A stretch of DNA of 64,000 bases from an uncultured Clostridia bacterium (GTDB lineage: Bacteria > Bacillota > Clostridia > Christensenellales > UBA1242), in NCBI GenBank assembly GCA_944372585.1, contig CALVZQ010000002.1, positions 95,425 through 159,424 of the forward strand. The letters run 5' to 3'. Position 1 is the first letter of the stretch; the number at the start of each line of letters is the position of its first letter. A model generated the notes under the pieces. That model was given only the letters and a program-made list of their open reading frames with translations, was not told where the DNA came from and ran no database searches. Position numbers and translations under genes: made by a program. This document shows positions 49,886-58,807 of the stretch, one piece after another.

Positions 49886-50086
49886 ATGAAAGAAGAGTTG
49901 AATTCTGGAGTTCGTTGCAATGTGTGTGACTGCGTTTACAACGATAAAGGTTCAAACTGCAACAAACTCGTGATTGATGTGTCTATGGGAGAAAAAAGTT
50001 ATCTTCCAGAAGGTGAAACCCCTCATTTTTGCAAAAGCTATATCTGCAAAGAATGTAATGGTTCAATAGACCAAGCAGAAGATTGA
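49886..50086 (+). CDS. DUF1540 Cys-rich protein
   Basis: The 66-aa protein carries the DUF1540 pattern: VRCNVCDCVYNDKGSNCNK followed by IDVSMGEK and CKSYICKEC, with eight cysteines. Members are thought to bind a metal and are common in Clostridia, some of them spore-associated; the function is unknown. AAAGGAGGAATCAAATA precedes the start. The terminator that follows is shared with the converging peptidase gene. Confidence 0.85.
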   Translation: MKEELNSGVRCNVCDCVYNDKGSNCNKLVIDVSMGEKSYLPEGETPHFCKSYICKECNGSIDQAED

Positions 50087-50091
50087 AAAAC

Positions 50092-50127
50092 AAAAAAAGA
50101 CAGCCTCAAAACATTCTGTCTTTTTTT
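50092..50127. terminator. Bidirectional terminator between DUF1540 and YugP-like genes
   Basis: AAAAAGACAG and CTGTCTTTTT pair with a 12-nt loop. The stop codon of the YugP-like gene lies in the loop, so the stem covers its last codons. Confidence 0.8.
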
Positions 50128-50831
50128 GTTAAAAATGTCCAGCCAAGCATACTTCTGAACAAACTTGCCCAATAAGTCAATCTTGCACTGTCCAAAAATT
50201 CTCTACATTTTTTGACTTCCACCTCTGTTAAAAATTCTCTTAGAAAATCTAATGCAAAAACAGAGGCCTCTTTCTCTATTTGAATTTCTTTATATTTAAG
50301 AAAAATGGCAAAAATGAATATCAACAATCCAAGACCTAAGCACACAAGACCAACAATCAAATAAATCATTTCTTCCAAAACCCCAAAGACCTGAAGTAGA
50401 CTCAAAATTGCACCAACGAGCACGACAGGCAAGAAGAAAAACCCACAAATTTTTCCAGTTCTTCGCATTTTCCAATGTTTTTTCAGTTTGTCTCCTGATG
50501 CATCTTGCTTTGCGTGTCCAAGTTCGTGTGAAACAATGGCGAGAGAGGCCAAACTGTTTGAAGCCATTGTCTTTTGACTCAATGCAACAATCCCCGCACT
50601 GTAGTGATCTTGATATTCTGGACAAGCCATGATTTTCAGTCTGCTACGAAAGTATTTTTTGTTTATTTCTCCAACATAGTCAAGAGTTCTTATTCCATAA
50701 CTGTTTCTAAATTGGTCTGTCTTTTTGAGATTTTCTGTGTAGTTGTCAAAAGAGAAACTTGCAACGGCAAGAGCAAAACAGAGAAAAAGAGCAAAAACTA
50801 TGACAATTCCAACCACTATATAAGTTAACAT
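50106..50831 (-). CDS. YugP-like membrane zinc metallopeptidase
   Basis: The 241-aa protein has a membrane helix at its N-terminus (about 4-26), the zinc motif SHELGHAKQD (H102-E103-H106), two central membrane helices (about 130-150, 158-180) and EKEASVFALDFL with the likely third zinc ligand. This is the pattern of neutral zinc metallopeptidases of the YugP type, which act on membrane or membrane-near proteins. The substrate is unknown. The start has a weak ribosome site. It converges on DUF1540. Confidence 0.85.
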   Translation of the reverse strand: MLTYIVVGIVIVFALFLCFALAVASFSFDNYTENLKKTDQFRNSYGIRTLDYVGEINKKYFRSRLKIMACPEYQDHYSAGIVALSQKTMASNSLASLAIVSHELGHAKQDASGDKLKKHWKMRRTGKICGFFFLPVVLVGAILSLLQVFGVLEEMIYLIVGLVCLGLGLLIFIFAIFLKYKEIQIEKEASVFALDFLREFLTEVEVKKCREFLDSARLTYWASLFRSMLGWTFLTKKDRMF

Positions 50832-50892
50832 AATATATATTATATATTAAATTTCATATTTAATCAAATGCTTATGCTAGATTATCTAAATT

Positions 50893-52788
50893 TTAGGTCA
50901 CCAAAAGAACAACACTTCCTCTATAAATTTTCGTGCCAGCTGGTGGAAGTTGCTTTGTTATTATCGCACCATCTCCGTCTATCTCATATTCAAGTCCAAC
51001 TTTTTTTAGTTCCGCAACCGCATTCGCCAAACTTAAACCAACAACTTGAGGCATTATGACCTCATCCAAAACCACCGATGGATCATCTTTTGGAATGTTG
51101 TAAAATTCAAACAGTTGGCCGAAGAAGCTTCTTCCATAAGGTGCTGCCACAATAGAACCATAATATGCGCCAGCACTTGGCTCATCAACCAAAATCATGA
51201 AAAGATATTTTGGATTGTCGGCGGGATATGTTCCAATGAAACTTGAGATGTATTTTCCATTTGCAATTTTCCCGCTTTCGTCATACTTTTGTGCCGTTCC
51301 TGTCTTTCCTCCAATATTATACCCCTCAACAAAGGTATAATCTCCTGTTTTGTTTTCCGCTTTCTGAAGAAGTCCGTTGACAATCTCGCTTGTTGCTTCG
51401 GAGATTATTCGTTTTTCTTTGACTTGTGGGGTGTAGGTCACATTTCCATCGACATCTGTGATTTCTTTGATCACAGATGGGGTGTGATAGACTCCACCAT
51501 TTGTTATGCCTGCGACAATGGAAAGAAGTTGGATCGGAGTGACGGCAATGGCATGTCCAAACCCCATTCTTGCCAAGTCCACGGTTTTGACTGTCGACTT
51601 TGGCATCAAAATTCCTGCACTTTCACCATTTATGGTTATCCCTGTTTTTTGTCCAAGTCCAAATTTTTCCATGTAAGAATAAAATCTGTCAACTCCGAGT
51701 CGTAATGCCAAATCCATAAAACAACAGTTGCAAGAATTGGCAAAGGCTTCGGTCAGTGTCTGGTTTCCATGCCCAATCGTCTTCCAACATTTGATTCTTT
51801 GTCCGTCTATGATTCTATATCCTGGACAATAGAAATGATCATCAAGGCTGACAACTCCCGCTTCCAATGCCGCAGCAACCGTCAAAATTTTGAAAGTCGA
51901 ACCAGGTTCGTAAGTGTCCGTGATCGCTTTCATTTTTGACTGCTCAAAAAGTGCGGTCAAATCTTCACGTGGCGGCTCATTCAAATCAAAACTTGGCTTT
52001 GAAGAAATGGCCAATATTTCACTCGTTTCAGCATCCATGACTATCCCCGTGACACCTTTCGCTTTTTGCTCCAAATATGCCTGTTCCAAAATTTGTTCCA
52101 AAAGGATTTGAATTTTGCTGTTCGCAGTCAAGGTCACATCGTCTCCTGCAATACCGCTGACATAATATCTTATGCTTCCACCAATTTCTTTTCCTTGCAG
52201 GTCGCTTTGCACATAACTATACCCATCTGTTCCTGTCAAGTAGTCATTCAAATAAGCTTCCAATCCCGCTTGACCATTGTTGTCAATTGAAGAAAATCCC
52301 AAAAGTTGAGTGAGCAAATTTCCATAGACATAATATCTTCCAACATTTTCTGTCAAATAGACACCATCAAGTTTTTCTTTGTAAATTTGTTCTGCCAAAT
52401 CCGCATCAACCTGCATTTTTAGCAAAACCTCTGAAATGTTTTTCTTCGAAACTTTTTCAAATGTTGACTGAAAATCCAGTCCAAGCAAATTTGAAAGAAC
52501 TGTTGCAGTGTGTGTTGGGCTTTCCACTTCTCTGCCCCTGACATAGACATCATAGGTTGTGTAACTCACGGCCAATGTATCTCCTGTGCTGTCAAAAAAA
52601 GAACCTCTTGGAGCGGTCAGTGATAAATCTCTTGTCCACTGATCTGTTGCTTTTCTTTGAAGTTCTTTTCCATTGATTATTTGCACGACAAAAAGCCTAA
52701 CTGATAGGCTGCAAAACACAAACAACAAAACTAAGCATACTGCTTTAATTCTTTTTTGCAAGGAATGAAGAGTGTAAGGTCTTTGCAA
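50893..52788 (-). CDS. Division/spore peptidoglycan transpeptidase PBP2 (FtsI/SpoVD type) with PASTA domain
   Basis: The 631-aa class B penicillin-binding protein crosslinks septal or spore-cortex peptidoglycan. An N-terminal helix (about 15-38), dimerisation domain (RGSFFDSTGDTLA) and transpeptidase motifs STFK (about 297-300), SCN (352-354) and KTG (495-497) are seen, then a C-terminal PASTA domain (VVGLSLANAVAELKKVGLEYE in parts). Start is TTG 52788, 2 nt after the stop of the FtsL-like gene, with TGGAGG 6 nt upstream; the longer frame from 52824 would overlap that gene. It closes the rsmH cluster; the mraY/mur genes usually found next are absent. Confidence 0.9.
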   Translation of the reverse strand: MQRPYTLHSLQKRIKAVCLVLLFVFCSLSVRLFVVQIINGKELQRKATDQWTRDLSLTAPRGSFFDSTGDTLAVSYTTYDVYVRGREVESPTHTATVLSNLLGLDFQSTFEKVSKKNISEVLLKMQVDADLAEQIYKEKLDGVYLTENVGRYYVYGNLLTQLLGFSSIDNNGQAGLEAYLNDYLTGTDGYSYVQSDLQGKEIGGSIRYYVSGIAGDDVTLTANSKIQILLEQILEQAYLEQKAKGVTGIVMDAETSEILAISSKPSFDLNEPPREDLTALFEQSKMKAITDTYEPGSTFKILTVAAALEAGVVSLDDHFYCPGYRIIDGQRIKCWKTIGHGNQTLTEAFANSCNCCFMDLALRLGVDRFYSYMEKFGLGQKTGITINGESAGILMPKSTVKTVDLARMGFGHAIAVTPIQLLSIVAGITNGGVYHTPSVIKEITDVDGNVTYTPQVKEKRIISEATSEIVNGLLQKAENKTGDYTFVEGYNIGGKTGTAQKYDESGKIANGKYISSFIGTYPADNPKYLFMILVDEPSAGAYYGSIVAAPYGRSFFGQLFEFYNIPKDDPSVVLDEVIMPQVVGLSLANAVAELKKVGLEYEIDGDGAIITKQLPPAGTKIYRGSVVLLVT

Positions 52789-52790
52789 GA

Positions 52791-53495
52791 TTAACCTCCA
52801 AACAACCCTCCTAAGAAAGAACAAATTTTGTCAAACCAATTGCTGTATTCTCCCAAATCTCCAGCATCTAACAACTCATCAGGATATGTTTCGATGATTT
52901 CCATACTCTGTTTGGTGGTGTCAAGTTTGTAGATGTTTTGCAGATATTTTGCCAAATTAAGTTTGTATGTCTCATCAATTTGAATAAACTGAGTATTCAT
53001 GTTGTCAATCAAAATGGTGTTTGTTACACAAACAACCGCACTCGCACCAAGCGCACAGGCAAGGGCAATTCCTGCCACTTTTTTCTTGTTGACACTCTTT
53101 GTTTTTGTCTTCTTTTTCAGTTTGACAATCTTTTTGTTCTCTTCAATCAAATCATAGTTGGGTTTTTCAATGATGTTTTGAGAGACTTTTGCTTGTGGTT
53201 TTTGTTCTTTGGCAGATTGTTTCTCATTTCCTGAGTTTTCAAATTGCTGTTGAATCAAAATTTCTTTGTCTATCTTGAATTGTTCTGCCTCTTTTTTCTC
53301 TTCCTGCCTTTTGATGTCTCCAATTGTCATATCTTCCAAGGAGTTTAAATATTCAGTTTTCAAAGTCGTCTGCTGTGCTTGTGGTTTTTGTTCTTCTTTG
53401 ACTTTAAGTTTGATCGAAACACTTGGTGTTTCCTGTGTTTTGTTGGCAGTCACTTCTTTTTTTTCTGTTTCTTTTTCCACAATAAGTCTGTCCAT
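52791..53495 (-). CDS. FtsL/DivIC-like single-pass protein of the division cluster
   Basis: The 234-aa protein has a long acidic/basic cytosolic N-terminus (about 1-140, rich in Glu, Lys, Gln), one membrane helix (VAGIALACALGASAVVCVTN, about 142-161) and an external part of about 70 residues. It lies between rsmH and PBP2, the place of ftsL in division clusters. Classical FtsL has a leucine-zipper external domain; here the helix is short, so the assignment rests on position and topology. Start has AAGGAGGG. Confidence 0.6.
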   Translation of the reverse strand: MDRLIVEKETEKKEVTANKTQETPSVSIKLKVKEEQKPQAQQTTLKTEYLNSLEDMTIGDIKRQEEKKEAEQFKIDKEILIQQQFENSGNEKQSAKEQKPQAKVSQNIIEKPNYDLIEENKKIVKLKKKTKTKSVNKKKVAGIALACALGASAVVCVTNTILIDNMNTQFIQIDETYKLNLAKYLQNIYKLDTTKQSMEIIETYPDELLDAGDLGEYSNWFDKICSFLGGLFGG

Positions 53496-53535
53496 ATATT
53501 ATATTTCCCTCCTTTTTTGCATATTCATCAAGGTG

Positions 53536-54474
53536 TTATATTCTCTCAATAATTCTAAGTTTTGCACTTGTGCTTCTTGAATTTTCTTTTTGTTCTTTTT
53601 CTCCAGCAACGATTGGTTTTTTGTTGACCAGTTTGATTTTTGCTTTGTGCCCGCAAATACATATCGGTGTCTTTGGTGGACAAATGCAATTTGTGCTCTC
53701 AAGTTTGAAAACGTTTTTGACTATTCTATCTTCAAGGCTGTGAAAGGTCAAAACACAACCTCTTCCATTTTCGCCAAGCAAATCAATCAACTTCTCCAGA
53801 AGTTCGTCAAGACCTTCCAACTCTCCATTGATGTATATTCTCAATGCTTGAAAAACTTTCTTTGATGCCCCACCACGAGAATAGACAACTTTCTTTGGCA
53901 TGCTGTTTTCAATTATATCGCGCAGTTGAAACGTTGTCTCAATTTTTTCTTTTTCTCTTTGTTTTATTATGTTTTTGGCGATGATGCTAGCAAACTCTTC
54001 TTCGCCATATTCTTTCATGATTTTGACCAATTCTTCATAAGAAAATGTGTTGACAATTTCTTCTGCTGTGACAACTTTTTCTTCTTTGTCCATTCTCATG
54101 TCAAGTCTTCCGTCATGAACAAAACTGAAACCTCTCTCCCCCTCGTCAATTTGATATGAACTAACACCCAAATCAATCAAAAATCCATCGATCTTGTCAA
54201 TTCCATATTGTGTTTTCAAAATGTCAGGTGCTTCTTTGTAGTTTGATTTTATCAAAGTGACTTTGTCTTTGAATTTTTCCAGAACTTGTGAACTTTTTTT
54301 GATTGCATCACTATCTCTGTCAAAAGCATAGAGATGTCCACTTTTCAATCTTTTTGCAATTTCAAAAGAATGTCCACCGCCACCAACAGTGCAATCGACA
54401 TAAATTCCATTTGGTTTGATATTCAATCCTTCAATCACTTCTTCAAGCATGATTGGTGTGTGTTTAAATTCCAT
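53536..54474 (-). CDS. rsmH: 16S rRNA (cytosine-1402-N4) methyltransferase
   Basis: RsmH (MraW) methylates C1402 of 16S rRNA. The 312-aa protein shows HTPIMLEEVIEGL, the SAM-binding YVDCTVGGGGHS (about 25-36), FLIDLGVSSYQID (about 97-109), FHSLEDRIVKN and a Cys-rich end (CICPPKTPICICG). It heads a short division cluster with FtsL-like and PBP2 genes. A promoter directly upstream starts inside the CvpA-like gene's terminator. Confidence 0.95.
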   Translation of the reverse strand: MEFKHTPIMLEEVIEGLNIKPNGIYVDCTVGGGGHSFEIAKRLKSGHLYAFDRDSDAIKKSSQVLEKFKDKVTLIKSNYKEAPDILKTQYGIDKIDGFLIDLGVSSYQIDEGERGFSFVHDGRLDMRMDKEEKVVTAEEIVNTFSYEELVKIMKEYGEEEFASIIAKNIIKQREKEKIETTFQLRDIIENSMPKKVVYSRGGASKKVFQALRIYINGELEGLDELLEKLIDLLGENGRGCVLTFHSLEDRIVKNVFKLESTNCICPPKTPICICGHKAKIKLVNKKPIVAGEKEQKENSRSTSAKLRIIERI

Positions 54475-54492
54475 CTCTCTTCCTTGAACTTG

Positions 54493-54521
54493 ATTATATC
54501 ACACAATCAAAAATATTCCAA
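54493..54521 (-). promoter_or_regulatory. rsmH cluster promoter
   Basis: TTGGAA (54516-54521) and TATAAT (54493-54498) on the minus strand, 17 bp apart, preceded by a TG extension. Confidence 0.7.
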
Positions 54522-54550
54522 AAAAAGAGATTGGTTTTCAATCTCTTTTC
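54521..54550 (-). terminator. Terminator of the CvpA-like gene
   Basis: On the minus strand AGAGATTG and CAATCTCT pair, followed by T7; it overlaps the next promoter's -35 box. Confidence 0.8.
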
Positions 54551-54552
54551 TT

Positions 54553-57468
54553 TTAGGCAACATCAAACAACAATTTGAGTGCTGTTCCAATTTCGCTTTC
54601 TGCTCCATAAGCTCTTTCTATGGCAAGTTTTATGCTGTCACCATATTGTGTCTTGTCCTCTTGACTTAGCAAACCATCTCTTGATTCACTTGTGTCAATT
54701 AAGTGTTTCAAATCATTGATAGTTTCAACAATTTCCTCTTCCGTCTTATCTGTCATGCCATCAATGACACCTTTGATGTTTGTCACATAATCCACAATTG
54801 TTTCATTGCTTAATGTGATGTCCTTAACACTGTCAGCAAGTGCAGTTGCAAAGTCAATAACTCCGTCAAGTTCTGATAAGGTCTGCTCATAACTTGCATA
54901 AGTGTAATATCCATCAGTTCCAGACACACCAAGATATCCTTTGACATCTTTAAAGAAATCATTTGTTGGATCAGTTTCATATGATGGGTTTTGTGTGATA
55001 TTTTCGCCTGTCATATACCAAATGATATTTGCAAAAATTTCGTTGAACACGCCGTCTTTTGCACCATCGTTATATGCGTTAACTTTCAATTCATCCAAAA
55101 TGCTTCCAAGTTGTTCAAGTGTCAAATCTGCATCACCTGTGACAGTTGAAAGCAAGTTTGAAATTATTTCAACCACTTCTGCCTTCTCTGATTTGAGATT
55201 TGTCAAACTTGTGTCTGGTTGAACTCCTGTGATTTCGCTGATTGATTTGTCAATCATGTCAAAAATTTGATTTGTCAATCCTTCAAATGCTCTTGCACTG
55301 AAAACTGGATCAAGTGTCTCGGAAAGAACGTTATCTTCGATCATTGCATTCAAAACATCTTCCATTTCTGTTGTTCCAGAGAGCAAAGCTTTGAGATATG
55401 TTTGATTGTCAGCACCAACTGAACCTTTGTTGAGAGAAATCAAAACTTCTCCAAGATATTTGAGTTCTTCATCCCAAACCATAACACCATTCTTCTCGGC
55501 AACTGCAGCATCTTCTTTGATTTTGTCAATGCTGATGAGTCCATTTGTGTTTTCTTCACTTCCAAGCTGATCAACAAGTTGATTGAAAAGTTCGTTCAAA
55601 TTCAAAGCCTTGAGTTGATAGATTGGAAGAAGCATATCAGAAAGTAAGTTTGGATTTTCTTCAAGTCCTGTCAAAACGCTGTCAAGCAAAGCATCAAAAT
55701 CTCCGCCTTCACCGAGATTGCTCAGGTCAATCTTTTGAAGTTCCAATATTGGGGTTTTTACAAAGTTAATAAATTTTGTGTAAGTGTCAAGTTTTGTTGT
55801 TGTTTCAGCTTTAGGAGTCAAATAAACTTCATCTCCAAGCAAGTTGAAATTATACAATGTCAAAATGTTGTCAAGCACATAAACATCATTTGGTCTTGTT
55901 TCTCCATTTGCTGGAAGAACAATGATTTCAAGAGTTCTGAGATTGTCAAGAGTTGTTCCAAGTTGAGTGAGAACATTTTCAAGATCGTCAAGATTTGAAA
56001 GATATTCAATTGGATTTTCTGCTTGCATCATTGCAGAAATGTCAACTTTTTCATTGATTGAAATGAACTCATCAACTGCTTGCAAGATGTCATCAATCAT
56101 TTGTTCTTTGTTTTCAATGTTTGTGTTGAGAGCAATTTCAAGACCTTGGTCATTCTGCAAATTTTCTGAAATTGCTTCAGAAGCAAATTCTCCCAAAGTT
56201 TCAAATGTGTCATCAACAAGATTGAGTTGCAAAACATCTTGTGCAATTTTCTTTATTGACAAACTGTTTTCACTGATCAAACTCAAAACACTTGTGAGCA
56301 TGTCTTCTGTGTTTATGTTTTCAAATTTTGAAATCAATCCACTCTTGAACAATTCGTCTGCAACATCAACGATACTCAAAATGTCATGTTTCAAATATTC
56401 ATAAGTATCAAAGTCAACACTGGTGAAGCGTGTGTATAAATCATTGATAATGTCCTGAACAATTTGTGGAAGTTCCTGCAAATTCAACTGTTCTTTTAAA
56501 GTCTCAAAATTGACCACCAAATCATTGATTGTGTCAGAAACCACTGTTTTGAAAAACCCATTATTCAAAAATGTTTCAAGATTTGTTTTTAAACTTGTCA
56601 AATCAATAGAAACATAGTTTTGTTCAATTGCACTGTTGTAAACTACAACAAAATCATCATAAACATCTGCTGCGGTCAAGATTTCCTTTCTAAGTTCAAT
56701 TTTTTCTCCGTCAATTTCAAAATTTGAAAGTCCATCAAACAATGCATTGTCAAGGCCACCCGCTCCAGCAATTTTTCCAACAACACTGTCATTATAAGCC
56801 AAAATTGCTTCTGAAACTTCAGATGGAATGATTTCATTCAAAGTTTCAGCAATACTTTTCATTTTGTTGCTTTCTGTTGTTTCTTCACCACTTTCATTTG
56901 TGTCAACCTCCAGTGTCTGTGCAGGTGGGAGTTGCACAAGATCTTCATATGTCTTTGTAAGTGATGTCAGTGGTGCAAAAAGAACAAACAAAAACAAAAA
57001 TCCCTCAACCATGCCGATGATTCCGCCATAGGCACGATATGGTTTTGCCTTTTCAAAATCGTTCTTTTTCTTTCCAAAAGCAAGTCTGGAAACAATAAGA
57101 TAGATAATATCGAAAATCAAGAACACAACCAATGTCAAAAGAATGAACATAATTGGAGAAACTATGGCATTTGGAAGTCTTTCCAAAAATTCTGTTGCAG
57201 TTTCAAACTGAGAGATGTCAAAATTCGTTTGAATCATCGAAATGATGTATTCACTTATTGTGTAATTTTGCCCATCAATAGGAATGGTGACCCCCAAAAT
57301 TGCATTTGTGATAGGTTTTGTGATAAAGAAAGCCACCACAACACTGACAACCAAAAACAGTAAGTGTAATGATGATCTTTTGAGACCTCTAACAAGTCCA
57401 GCAATCAAACCTATGAGCAGGAATAAAACCAAAATTCCTATGGACACCCACATTATTATATCAGCCAT
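54553..57468 (-). CDS. CvpA-like membrane protein with very long helical C-terminal region
   Basis: The 971-aa protein begins with four membrane helices of the CvpA family (about 6-25, 33-55, 100-125, 145-170) with the GLVRGLKRSSLHLLFLVVSVV motif (parts). CvpA of E. coli is a small membrane protein linked to colicin V release and bile tolerance, about 160 aa. Here about 770 further residues follow, mostly helical, Asp/Glu/Asn/Leu-rich, with recurring LxxLxxNLxxxLxT-type phrases. The tail should lie outside the membrane. AAAGGAGAATTCAAA precedes the start. It is not linked to other transport genes. Confidence 0.75.
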   Translation of the reverse strand: MADIIMWVSIGILVLFLLIGLIAGLVRGLKRSSLHLLFLVVSVVVAFFITKPITNAILGVTIPIDGQNYTISEYIISMIQTNFDISQFETATEFLERLPNAIVSPIMFILLTLVVFLIFDIIYLIVSRLAFGKKKNDFEKAKPYRAYGGIIGMVEGFLFLFVLFAPLTSLTKTYEDLVQLPPAQTLEVDTNESGEETTESNKMKSIAETLNEIIPSEVSEAILAYNDSVVGKIAGAGGLDNALFDGLSNFEIDGEKIELRKEILTAADVYDDFVVVYNSAIEQNYVSIDLTSLKTNLETFLNNGFFKTVVSDTINDLVVNFETLKEQLNLQELPQIVQDIINDLYTRFTSVDFDTYEYLKHDILSIVDVADELFKSGLISKFENINTEDMLTSVLSLISENSLSIKKIAQDVLQLNLVDDTFETLGEFASEAISENLQNDQGLEIALNTNIENKEQMIDDILQAVDEFISINEKVDISAMMQAENPIEYLSNLDDLENVLTQLGTTLDNLRTLEIIVLPANGETRPNDVYVLDNILTLYNFNLLGDEVYLTPKAETTTKLDTYTKFINFVKTPILELQKIDLSNLGEGGDFDALLDSVLTGLEENPNLLSDMLLPIYQLKALNLNELFNQLVDQLGSEENTNGLISIDKIKEDAAVAEKNGVMVWDEELKYLGEVLISLNKGSVGADNQTYLKALLSGTTEMEDVLNAMIEDNVLSETLDPVFSARAFEGLTNQIFDMIDKSISEITGVQPDTSLTNLKSEKAEVVEIISNLLSTVTGDADLTLEQLGSILDELKVNAYNDGAKDGVFNEIFANIIWYMTGENITQNPSYETDPTNDFFKDVKGYLGVSGTDGYYTYASYEQTLSELDGVIDFATALADSVKDITLSNETIVDYVTNIKGVIDGMTDKTEEEIVETINDLKHLIDTSESRDGLLSQEDKTQYGDSIKLAIERAYGAESEIGTALKLLFDVA

Positions 57469-57509
57469 TTTGAATTCTCCTTTTCAAAACAAATGTTTGA
57501 GTTGTTTTG

Positions 57510-57538
57510 ATTATATAATATTTTTTTCTTTTTATCAA
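57510..57538 (-). promoter_or_regulatory. Promoter of the CvpA-like gene
   Basis: TTGATA (57533-57538) and TATAAT (57510-57515) on the minus strand, 17 bp apart. Confidence 0.75.
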
Positions 57539-57575
57539 CATTTATTATTGCATTCAAGTTCTGATTTAAAGATTT

Positions 57576-58664
57576 TTAAGTCGTTTTAGAAATTTTTCCG
57601 TCTATTATTGTGTATAATTTGCCTTGAATCTCTCTTTCATCTGTGCAAGTGATGAATGTTTGAGTCCTATCCACAAATTTCAATAATCTTTTTTGCCTGT
57701 CAATATCAAGTTCGCTGAAAACATCATCAAGCAAAAGAATTGGATATTCTCCATTTATGTTGAACATATTTTCAAGTTCGGCAAGTTTAAGCGACAATGC
57801 AACCGTCCTTTGTTGCCCTTGAGAACCGAAATTTTTGACTTCAACATCATTCAAAAAGATGTCTATGTCATCTCTGTGCGTTCCGATGCTGGTGTAACCA
57901 AGTCTGAAATCTTTTTCGAGATTTTTTTTCAACAACTTATCCATTGAAACTTCAAACTTTTCATCCAAATTCACTCCACAACCACACTTATATTTCAATG
58001 TCAAGTTTTCTTTTCCACCACTTATATATGAATGTGCTTTTTGAGAATAAGGCATGATCTGCTCAATAAATTTGTTTCTTTCAAAGGCAATGAATTTTGC
58101 TGAAGTAACAAGCGCCCTGTCCCAAATGTCAATTGTTTCTTTGACCGCTTCCAATGTTTGACTGTTTTTGAGAAGTTTGTTTCTGTTTGCCAAAATTTTT
58201 TCATATCTCGAAAGTTGATAGAAATATCTTTTGTTGTTTTGAGATATGTCAATATCCATAAACTTTCTTCTCTCATCAGGACTTTCCCTGACAAGTTTCA
58301 ATTCCTGTGGCGAGAAAAAGACAACATTGATTTCTCCAATCAATTCTCCAATTTTTCTTATTGGGAGTCTGTTGATTTTGATGCTCTTTTTTTGAGTTTT
58401 GTTCAAATTTATATCAATTTCAACATCTCGATATTTTTTGTTGGCTTTAAGTTTGATTGAAGCGTTTTCTTCTCCCCATTTGATCAAATCTTTATCTTTG
58501 CAAGATTTGAAACTCTTTCCAATGCAACAATAAAAAATGCTCTCAAGCAAATTTGTCTTTCCTTGAGCATTCTTTCCAATGAAAACATTGACCTTGTCAT
58601 CAAACTTGACATGAAGGTCAGAGTAGTTTCTGAAATTGTGAACTGAAAGGGTTTCTATCTTCAT
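57576..58664 (-). CDS. recF: DNA replication/repair protein RecF
   Basis: RecF loads RecR/RecA at gapped DNA. The 362-aa protein carries Walker A GKNAQGKTN (about 30-38), FFSPQELKLVRESPDERRKFMD, SQGQQRTVALSLKLAE (signature, about 283) and LLLDDVFSELD (Walker B). In most bacteria recF follows dnaN on the same strand; here it is upstream of and divergent from dnaA. The ATG at 58664 has no ribosome site, but an extended -10 box TGGTAAAAT ends 7 nt before it, so the mRNA may be leaderless. An in-frame TTG at 58667 is less likely. Confidence 0.95.
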   Translation of the reverse strand: MKIETLSVHNFRNYSDLHVKFDDKVNVFIGKNAQGKTNLLESIFYCCIGKSFKSCKDKDLIKWGEENASIKLKANKKYRDVEIDINLNKTQKKSIKINRLPIRKIGELIGEINVVFFSPQELKLVRESPDERRKFMDIDISQNNKRYFYQLSRYEKILANRNKLLKNSQTLEAVKETIDIWDRALVTSAKFIAFERNKFIEQIMPYSQKAHSYISGGKENLTLKYKCGCGVNLDEKFEVSMDKLLKKNLEKDFRLGYTSIGTHRDDIDIFLNDVEVKNFGSQGQQRTVALSLKLAELENMFNINGEYPILLLDDVFSELDIDRQKRLLKFVDRTQTFITCTDEREIQGKLYTIIDGKISKTT

Positions 58665-58705
58665 CAAAGGTATTTTACCACAAAATTTTTATATTTCAAA
58701 CTTGC

Positions 58706-58734
58706 TTGACAATTTATTTTTTCCAACTTATAAT
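58706..58734 (+). promoter_or_regulatory. dnaA promoter
   Basis: TTGACA (58706-58711), 17-bp spacer and TATAAT (58729-58734), both perfect. The leader of about 70 nt contains an imperfect AAAATC-CAT/ATG-ATTTT hairpin. Confidence 0.9.
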
Positions 58735-58807
58735 TTTCGTATAAAAATCGCATCTTTGCCGACCATGATACTGTATGATTTTTAAGTTAAATTAATCGGA
58801 GAAAACT

